From contig NZ_JANUHB010000002.1 in the NCBI RefSeq assembly GCF_024756255.1, positions 930,001 to 994,000 on the forward strand: a stretch of 64,000 bases of DNA, given 5' to 3'. Numbering within the stretch: the stretch's first letter is position 1; every line of letters starts with the position of its first letter. A model generated the notes under the pieces. It worked only from the letters and a program-made list of their open reading frames with translations, was not told the origin of the DNA and ran no database searches. Positions 58,220 to 64,000 of the stretch are shown here, piece after piece. Made by a program: the position numbers and the translations under genes. Source of the stretch: Massilia agilis. GTDB taxonomy: Bacteria > Pseudomonadota > Gammaproteobacteria > Burkholderiales > Burkholderiaceae_D.

Positions 58220-59512
58220 CTAGGGTGCGGCCTCCTCGACCTCGACGAATTCAAACTTCCCATTGGGGCCGCGCGGGATCGCGTCCACCTGCTCGACGGC
58301 GACCTGGACGCCGGGCACGCGCAGCAAGAACTTGTGGATGAGCGCCGCCTCGTCCGCGCGCGAGAAGCCGGCGGCGGGCACGACGCGCAGCACGAAGCGG
58401 CCCGCGCCCAGGTAGCGCACCTGCCCCTCCACCACGCGCCGGTCATGGCCCTGGAACACGCGGTCCAGGCGCGCGATCATGCGGCCGTCCGGCAGGGTGA
58501 CGACCTTTTCCTGGCGGCCGATGATCGCCTTGATGGTCGGGAACAGGCGGCCGCAGGGACAGGGCTCGCCCGAACCGGGCACGACCGTGTCGCCGGTGCG
58601 GTAATGCTGCAGCGGCATGGCCGCGTTGTTGAGGGTGGTGCCGACCAGCTCGGCCGTGCCGTCGCCGCGCTCGAGCAGCTCCACGCCGCTGTAGTCGGTC
58701 AGCACGTGGTAGCGGCCGTGCTCGCAGGTGCCGATCGCAGCCACCCGCTCGGCCTGGCCGTACCAGTCGTAGACGCGGGTGCCGAAGGCCAGCTCGACCG
58801 CGGCGCGCACTGCCGGTTCCAGCGTTTCCGACGACGTCATGATGCCCTTGAGCGAACGCCCGCGGTAGCGGCGCCCGGCCGCGTTGAGCCAGGCTGCCAG
58901 CGCCCCGATCGACGACGGGTAGGCCTGCACCAGCACCGGGTCGAAGCGTTCGAGCGCGTCGATGTAGCGGCCGATGGTGTCGCTGGACAGGTGGTACGAG
59001 GACATCATCAGCGCGTTGCCGATCCAGTCGTGGCACCAGTAGCGGCCGTCGCGCGGGAAGTCGGGGCAGACGATGTCGCCGCGGATCCATGCGCGCCGCT
59101 GGCCGTGGCGAAAGCCGACCCAGCGCAATTGCCGATAGACGAAAGCTTCCTCGCGGATGATGTTGCCGAGCGATTGCACAAGGGTGAGCGGCGAGCCCGA
59201 GGTGCCGCTGGTGCGGATGGTGGCGCGCAGCAGCGAGCCCGGCCCGCGCGGGCGCACGAAGCGATCGGGCTGCTGGCGCAGCTCCCCCTTGGCCAGCAGC
59301 GGCGTGCCCGGCGCCACCGGCGCCAAGCGGGTGCCGTCGGCATCGACCCGCACCCCGAGCCGGCGCGCGCGCGCTGCGATGTAGCGCGCCAGCGCTTGGC
59401 GGTCGTGCTCGTTGGCCGCCAGGCGCGGGTACACGAACAGCCGGCCCCACAGGTTGCGCGCCAGTTCCCGGCCCAGCGAGCGCAGCGACAACCGGAGGGA
59501 ATACGACCACAT
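58220..59512 (-). CDS. CapK/PaaK-like adenylate-forming protein
   Basis: A 430-residue ANL-superfamily protein related to phenylacetate-CoA ligase and CapK. TSGTSGSPLTLVQS (about 100-113) is the AMP-binding P-loop, SSETLEPAVRAAVELAFGTRVYDWYGQAERVA holds the A5-type region, and a Cys-containing loop GEPCPCGRLFPTI follows. C-terminal AMP-binding_C domain ends with GPNGKFEFVEV. CapK-type genes recur in polysaccharide loci with unknown substrates. ATG 59512 is preferred over a TTG six codons upstream. It is 18 bp after the GT4 gene at 59531. Confidence 0.87.
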   Translation of the reverse strand: MWSYSLRLSLRSLGRELARNLWGRLFVYPRLAANEHDRQALARYIAARARRLGVRVDADGTRLAPVAPGTPLLAKGELRQQPDRFVRPRGPGSLLRATIRTSGTSGSPLTLVQSLGNIIREEAFVYRQLRWVGFRHGQRRAWIRGDIVCPDFPRDGRYWCHDWIGNALMMSSYHLSSDTIGRYIDALERFDPVLVQAYPSSIGALAAWLNAAGRRYRGRSLKGIMTSSETLEPAVRAAVELAFGTRVYDWYGQAERVAAIGTCEHGRYHVLTDYSGVELLERGDGTAELVGTTLNNAAMPLQHYRTGDTVVPGSGEPCPCGRLFPTIKAIIGRQEKVVTLPDGRMIARLDRVFQGHDRRVVEGQVRYLGAGRFVLRVVPAAGFSRADEAALIHKFLLRVPGVQVAVEQVDAIPRGPNGKFEFVEVEEAAP

Positions 59513-59530
59513 GGCGCCGCCTTGGGGCAA

Positions 59531-60748
59531 TCAGGCGTTGCGGGACAGGATGCGCTGGTAGGCCTCGGCCACGCGCTGGCCAAGGATGCCGTAGGTGCGG
59601 TTCGCGCGCACCCAGGCCGGCCCGCGTGCGGCAAAGGTGGCGGCCAGTTCCTTGTCGCGCAGCAGGCGCAAGGTGGCTTCGGCGAAGTCGTGCGCCTGCA
59701 TCGGCACGCACAGCCCGGCGCCGCTGTCGTCGATGACGAGCTGCTGGTCGGGGATGTCGTTGGCCACGCTGGGGATGCCCAGCGCCAGGTATTCGACCAG
59801 CTTGGTGGGCGAAGACACGTCGTACAGCGTGCCGCGCGGGATCGGCGACAGCCCGACCTCGGCGCGCACCGCGTAGCCGAGCGCGGCGCCCTGCGGCAGC
59901 CAGCCGGTGAGCAGCACGTGCTGCGACAAGCCGCGGCGCCCGATCTCGCCGCGCATCCATGCCATTTCGTCGTTGGACGGTGCGTCGCCGGCAATGACCA
60001 GCAGCACCTCGGGCATGCGCTCGCGCAGCTGCGCGGCCACGTCGAACAGGAACTCGGAGCGGCGCGCCCTGGCCACGCGCCCGAGGTAGATCACGACCCG
60101 GCGGCCATTCAGGCGCGCGTCGTCCACCGGGCGGATGCGCGCGCGGTCGAACAGCGCGGCGTCCACGCCCATCGGCACGGCCGTCATGCGGGCGCGGTCG
60201 AAGCCCTTGGCGGCCAGCCAGCTTGCCATCGACTCGCTCTGCACGAAGATGTGGCGCGCGCCCGGCAGCACCAGCCGGTAGATGACCAGGCGCGACAGCG
60301 CGGCGCGCAGCGCATGGGCCAGCCACAGCAGGCGGTTGCCGCGCGCCAGGTCGTCGCGGCGCGCCTCGAAGCCTTCGACGATCGGGAACGACATCCAGTA
60401 CACGAAGGGCACGCCGAGCAGCGCGGCGGCCGCACGCCCGAGCAGGCCGCTGGCGATCTTGTCGCGCACCTGGATGCAGTCGGGCCGGGCACGGCGCCAG
60501 GCGCGCACCAGGCCGAACAAATCCCACAGCGGCGCCAGCACGCTGGCAAAGCGGCTGGCCAGGCTGCCCACGACATGCATGCCGCCGGCGTGCCACGGCT
60601 GCGGCGCGTTGGAGCCGGACTGGCCCACGAGTTCGGTGGCGATGCCGTAGCGCGGCATTTCGGCGCCGAACAGCGTGAGCACGTCGGCGCGGATCGGCGG
60701 CAGCGGGTCGCGTACGATGAAAGCGATGGAAAGCGGCTTGCTGTGCAT
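59531..60748 (-). CDS. GT4-family glycosyltransferase
   Basis: Retaining GT-B glycosyltransferase of 405 residues. The N-terminus IAFIVRDPLPPIRADVLTLFGAEM, VPMGVDAALFD, VVIYLGRVARARRSEFLFDVAAQL and the SSPTKLVEYLALGIPSVAND block fit the family. AGGGG precedes the ATG at 60748. Forms an operon with the CapK-like gene. Substrate unknown. Confidence 0.91.
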   Translation of the reverse strand: MHSKPLSIAFIVRDPLPPIRADVLTLFGAEMPRYGIATELVGQSGSNAPQPWHAGGMHVVGSLASRFASVLAPLWDLFGLVRAWRRARPDCIQVRDKIASGLLGRAAAALLGVPFVYWMSFPIVEGFEARRDDLARGNRLLWLAHALRAALSRLVIYRLVLPGARHIFVQSESMASWLAAKGFDRARMTAVPMGVDAALFDRARIRPVDDARLNGRRVVIYLGRVARARRSEFLFDVAAQLRERMPEVLLVIAGDAPSNDEMAWMRGEIGRRGLSQHVLLTGWLPQGAALGYAVRAEVGLSPIPRGTLYDVSSPTKLVEYLALGIPSVANDIPDQQLVIDDSGAGLCVPMQAHDFAEATLRLLRDKELAATFAARGPAWVRANRTYGILGQRVAEAYQRILSRNA

Positions 60749-60885
60749 GTCACCCCTGGCTGGTTGCCCTGCCCCGATTCTAGCGTACCGGACCGGGCGC
60801 ACGTTTCAATAACTGCAACTGGAACTGCGCTTGTCCATGCTACGCGTGCAGGGGTTGTTCGCGTCTGATGCGCGACAAGATCGGC

Positions 60886-61749
60886 TCAGGCGGGGCGCTT
60901 GCGGCTGTCGAGCAGCGCGCGCAGGCGCGGCAGCAGGCCGGCGCTGGCCCGGCTGTCGAGCTTGCGGCAGAAGTGGGCGCGCGCGGCGGCGATGCGCTCG
61001 AAGTCGCCTTCGTCGAGGATCTTGGGATTGCGCGCGCCCTGCTCCGGCCACTGGATGTGGCGAAAGTTTTCGCCCAGCACGCGCTCGCGCAGCGGCGAGT
61101 TCATCACCAGGGTCTGGAAGAACATTTCGTCCGGGCAAAGGACCGTGCGGAAGAAGCGCAGCAGCGCGCGGTCCTGCCCGGCCCGCTCGACCAGCATGGC
61201 AACACATGTGCGCGACAGCGCCCACCAGGACGAGCCGCCCCACGGCTGCAGGCCATGCGGCAGGCGGCGCTGGCTGCCCAGCAGGCGCAGCACGCGGTTG
61301 GCCAGGCCGCAGGCCAGGCGCTCGGGCAGGCTGCCTCCTTCGCGGTAGAAATACTGGTAGCGGAAGGCGACCGCCCAGCCATCCTGATGCACCGGCATGG
61401 CGTCCAGCAGCTCGCGTCCGGCCAGCTGCGCCAGCTCCTGCTTCAGGCGCGCGTTGGGCAGCAAGGGAAAATCCTGCGCGCTCAGGAACACCACCTTGTC
61501 GAAGTCCGGCACTTCGGCCAGCACCTGGCGCAGCGAATTGAGGGTCGCCTCGACCTGGCTGAAGCCGCCCCAGCGCACGTCAACGCGCTGCCGGACGAGG
61601 CGCGCGGCCGGATGCACCCGGGCCGGGTCGATCGCGCACTTGCGGTCGAGGTGGACGTAGATGAGGAAGTCGTCGTCGCGCAGCTGCTCGACCAGGGCGT
61701 TGAGCTGGTCGAGGTCCTTGTGGGCGTGGATCAGGAAGACTTCTTTCAT
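60886..61749 (-). CDS. Core-2/I-branching (GT14-type) glycosyltransferase
   Basis: A 287-residue protein similar to bacterial members of the core-2/I-branching beta-1,6-N-acetylglucosaminyltransferase family. MKEVFLIHAHKDLDQLNALVEQL, YVHLDRKC, VRWGGFSQVEATLNSLRQVL and FLSAQDFPLLP are the recognisable segments, with CPDEMFFQTLV and WALSRTCVAMLV later. ATG 61749 was chosen; a TTG at 61782 has a GGAGG in front, but that GGAGG is the 3' arm of the upstream terminator hairpin and the TTG is at the end of its T-run. Xylosyl or GlcNAc branching is inferred from family. Confidence 0.87.
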   Translation of the reverse strand: MKEVFLIHAHKDLDQLNALVEQLRDDDFLIYVHLDRKCAIDPARVHPAARLVRQRVDVRWGGFSQVEATLNSLRQVLAEVPDFDKVVFLSAQDFPLLPNARLKQELAQLAGRELLDAMPVHQDGWAVAFRYQYFYREGGSLPERLACGLANRVLRLLGSQRRLPHGLQPWGGSSWWALSRTCVAMLVERAGQDRALLRFFRTVLCPDEMFFQTLVMNSPLRERVLGENFRHIQWPEQGARNPKILDEGDFERIAAARAHFCRKLDSRASAGLLPRLRALLDSRKRPA

Positions 61750-61780
61750 CGGTGGCGCGGCATCGGGCGTTTGCTTGAGC

Positions 61781-61814
61781 AAAAAAAATCCTCCGCGGCA
61801 GCCGCCGGCGGAGG
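61781..61814 (-). terminator. Intrinsic terminator after the DUF4962/heparinase gene
   Basis: Minus strand: CCTCCGC, CGGCGGCTGC loop region, GCGGAGG, then A and eight T. Confidence 0.9.
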
Positions 61815-61875
61815 ACTTTGCCGCTGTGCACCGAGTCTAGCACGGTGCCCGGCGGGGCTGGCGCGCGCCAGCGCG

Positions 61876-64000
61876 TCAGTACAGGGTGACGCTCTGGCTG
61901 CCCACGGTCACGGTCTTGACGCCATTGGTGACGCTGATGCCCACGCCAGGACGGCGGCAGCCGACGTCCAGCAGCACCAGGAACTCGGCGGTGGTGTTGG
62001 CCGCGCCCTTCAAGTAGAACGCGCCGTGGTCCTCGGTCACGCCGGACTTGGGCGCGGGACCGGTCCACTTGCCGAAGGTGGCGCTGTTGTTCAGCGAGCG
62101 CACGCACACCGACTGGTTGCCTGCCGCGATCTTCACCGACAGCGGGTTTTCCACCGTCATCACCACCGGCGCGTGCAGGTTGAACTCGTAGGTGTGGGCA
62201 GCGGTCGCGGACAGCTTGTCGCGCACCAGGATCGCGTCGTTGGCGCCGCGCAGGTGCCAGACCTGTCGCTTGGCCATCGTCAGCGCGCCGGCATAGGCCG
62301 GAGTGGCGTCGCCCTCGGCGTAGTCATAGGCCGCGTTGACCGCAAAGCCGGTGACCTTGCCGTTGTGCTGCAGCTCCTCGCGGTAGCCGGCCACGTTCTG
62401 GCCCTGGCCGCCGTCGAAGGTGATGGCGTTGGTCGAGCGCGTGGTGCGGTACCAGTCGGTCCACAGCGGCGAGCCGTACCAGTCGTACCAGCCGGCCTTG
62501 ACCAGCAGCGGCTGGCCGGCCACCGACAGCAGCAGGCCGTTCTGGTCGCCGTGGCTGTGGTTGAACGAGCCGTACGGGCTGGACTTGAAGTACAGCGAGA
62601 CCCGCGAGGGACTGGTGATGTCGCTGTGCATGGAGGCCCAGCCGATGCTCGGGAAATAGGCCGAGTTGCCCGGCGCGATCTTGGTCGGGTTGGTCACCAG
62701 CGGGTACGGCAGCTGCAGGTAGGACAGCGCGTCCTCGAAGCCCGGAAGCTGGCTCATGTACCAGGAGGCGCGCGGGTTGACCAGGCGCGAGGCGAACGCG
62801 CGCCAGACGCGGTAGTCCGGCTCGGTGTCGTCGCCGTCGCCAAACGCGTGCACCTTGGAACCAGGCGGCACGAACTGCATCGCGTAGTCGAGGAAGCCGA
62901 TCGCCCACGGCTTGGCGTACAGGTTCACGCCGGACACCTGCGACAGCGGGTCCCACAGCGAGATCGAGTAGCCGGCCGTGTATTCGGCATAGGCGGTGCC
63001 CTGGGCGTAGCCGCCTTCCGGGCCGCTCCACGGCTCGGGAATGTTGGCGTAGGCGCGGAACGAGAAGTCGAACCACTTCGGCGCGTCGGCGATGTCGCCC
63101 AGCGACAGGGTCGAGATCAGGGTCAGGAACACCATCGCGGTGTTGCCGTGCGAGTCGAACGGGTACTGGTCGAGACGGCCGCTGCCGCCGGACAGGTCGT
63201 CATAGATCTGGCCGGTGCGCACCTTGACGATGTTCAGCCACTTGGCCTTGCGGGTGGCGTCCAGGTCGCCGGCCAGCAGGTCCACCGACTTGATCAGCGA
63301 CAGCGCGATCTGGCGCGTGGCCTGGTCCTGGTTGGTGTAGCTGGTCGGGCCGTTCGGGTCCAGGTTGGCAAGCTGGTCGCCGCGCTTGAGCGCTTCGTTC
63401 AGGAAGATGGGGTCGCGCTTGACGCGCCACATCAGGCTGGCGGCCTCGAGCTGGCGGCTGGCTTCGTTGATGCGCTGGCGGATGTCGGTCAGCTGGGCGG
63501 CCATGGCAGCCGTCAGCGGGGTGCCGATCACCACCGGCCAGCGGGCGTCCGACAGGTCGGGCAGCGCGCCGATCTGCAGCTTGACTTCGTTGGTCAGGCG
63601 GCTGGCGAACGGGTCGAGGTCGGTGTGCTTCTGGGCGCTCCAGTCCGAGTACGGGCTGAACGAGGACGGCAGCATGCGCGGGTGCGCCTTGGCCGTGATG
63701 CGGGCACGCAGGGTGGCGTTGTCAGGCACTTCCCACACCACCGAGCGGCTGGTGATCGAGAACGCGCGCGGGGTGCTCCAGTCGGTGGTGTTGACCGGGC
63801 GCACGCGCCAGGTGTAGTTGCCCAGCGCCAGGGCCTTGGTCGGCAGGTACCAGTTGCGGGTAACGACGGCGCGGGTGGCGCTGCCGCCAACCGGGGTGAT
63901 TTCGATTTCGTACTGCGCGGGACCGGTGGGGTGACGCGCCCACGCGAAGCCGGGCGGGTTCTGCGGCTGCACCTGGTTGTTGGACGGGGCCGGCTGGACA
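61876..64000 (-). CDS. DUF4962/heparinase II/III-type protein (5' end outside window)
   Basis: Open to the window edge, at least 708 residues. The N-terminal visible part, QPQNPPGFAWARHPTGPAQYE, is the fibronectin-like start of DUF4962 proteins; it is followed by an alpha-helical domain (FLNEALKRGDQLANLDPNGP, YAQGTAYAEYTAGYSISLWDPLSQ) and a beta-sandwich with SPYGSFNHSHGDQNGLLLSVAGQPLLVKAGWYDWYGS, where the His residues match the heparinase II/III lyase site. An apparent GTG start at 63972 is internal: the frame continues upstream in the same domain. Likely an exported polysaccharide lyase, but the signal peptide is outside the window. Confidence 0.88.
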   Translation of the reverse strand, partial: VQPAPSNNQVQPQNPPGFAWARHPTGPAQYEIEITPVGGSATRAVVTRNWYLPTKALALGNYTWRVRPVNTTDWSTPRAFSITSRSVVWEVPDNATLRARITAKAHPRMLPSSFSPYSDWSAQKHTDLDPFASRLTNEVKLQIGALPDLSDARWPVVIGTPLTAAMAAQLTDIRQRINEASRQLEAASLMWRVKRDPIFLNEALKRGDQLANLDPNGPTSYTNQDQATRQIALSLIKSVDLLAGDLDATRKAKWLNIVKVRTGQIYDDLSGGSGRLDQYPFDSHGNTAMVFLTLISTLSLGDIADAPKWFDFSFRAYANIPEPWSGPEGGYAQGTAYAEYTAGYSISLWDPLSQVSGVNLYAKPWAIGFLDYAMQFVPPGSKVHAFGDGDDTEPDYRVWRAFASRLVNPRASWYMSQLPGFEDALSYLQLPYPLVTNPTKIAPGNSAYFPSIGWASMHSDITSPSRVSLYFKSSPYGSFNHSHGDQNGLLLSVAGQPLLVKAGWYDWYGSPLWTDWYRTTRSTNAITFDGGQGQNVAGYREELQHNGKVTGFAVNAAYDYAEGDATPAYAGALTMAKRQVWHLRGANDAILVRDKLSATAAHTYEFNLHAPVVMTVENPLSVKIAAGNQSVCVRSLNNSATFGKWTGPAPKSGVTEDHGAFYLKGAANTTAEFLVLLDVGCRRPGVGISVTNGVKTVTVGSQSVTLY

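Noticed and set aside
61750..61782. TTG start with GGAGG for the GT14-type gene
   Set aside because: The GGAGG is the 3' arm of the preceding terminator hairpin and the TTG ends its T-run; ATG 61749 begins the family-conserved sequence.

Overview
The window is about 64 kb of GC-rich chromosomal DNA from a betaproteobacterium, most likely Oxalobacteraceae and Massilia-like. Pointers are the prpB-prpC-acnD-prpF-prpD methylcitrate operon, a sigma-54 PrpR, both dimeric and monomeric NADP-isocitrate dehydrogenase, and PEP-CTERM/exosortase-type surface proteins beside exopolysaccharide genes. The genus is inferred from gene content and was not tested by a search. No tRNA, rRNA, insertion sequence, phage or CRISPR array was seen. 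Genes are dense, often overlapping by 1-8 nt.

1-14756, propionate and acetate metabolism. The leftward operon prpB-prpC-GNAT-acnD-prpF-prpD encodes the 2-methylcitrate cycle with both dehydratase solutions (AcnD+PrpF and PrpD). It starts from a clear -24/-12 sigma-54 promoter. The activator PrpR lies 5 kb away, divergent from yjcH-actP (monocarboxylate uptake). Similar TTTCA/TGAAA palindromes sit upstream of prpB and of prpR. Between them are a membrane acyltransferase and a lower-GC gene with a PD-(D/E)XK-like motif.

14757-36082, housekeeping and signalling. This part holds a cystathionine beta-synthase/gamma-lyase pair (reverse transsulfuration), a chemoreceptor, a tricorn-like periplasmic protease, an HD-GYP regulator whose receiver domain lacks the phospho-acceptor Asp, clpS-clpA, a cold-shock gene with a long structured leader, a serine beta-lactamase-fold hydrolase, both icd genes with a shared promoter/operator block, an RluE-type pseudouridine synthase, a small exported Ala/Lys-rich protein, a YefM antitoxin fused to what looks like the last residues of YoeB, and rpsT.

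36083-49394, cell envelope and secretion. murJ converges on an eleven-gene leftward operon for a compact T2SS-like machine: GspG, GspF, GspE, PilM/N/O/P-like assembly proteins, a TPR-containing lipoprotein secretin and three further pseudopilins. It is followed by a small lipoprotein gene, a TIGR03790-type protein (a family tied to exosortase genomes) and a TLDc-like PEP-CTERM protein.

49395-64000, exopolysaccharide locus, all leftward: GDP-mannose synthesis, an NDP-sugar nucleotidyltransferase, galE, WecG/TagA and WecB homologues, two GT4 glycosyltransferases, a GT14-type transferase, a CapK-like adenylate-forming enzyme and two heparinase II/III-type lyase-fold proteins, the second running off the window.

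Two families of intergenic inverted repeats punctuate the window. One has 5'-GTAG hairpins whose inner stems co-vary (four inverted pairs and one single copy); the other is a pair of 102-104 bp elements.
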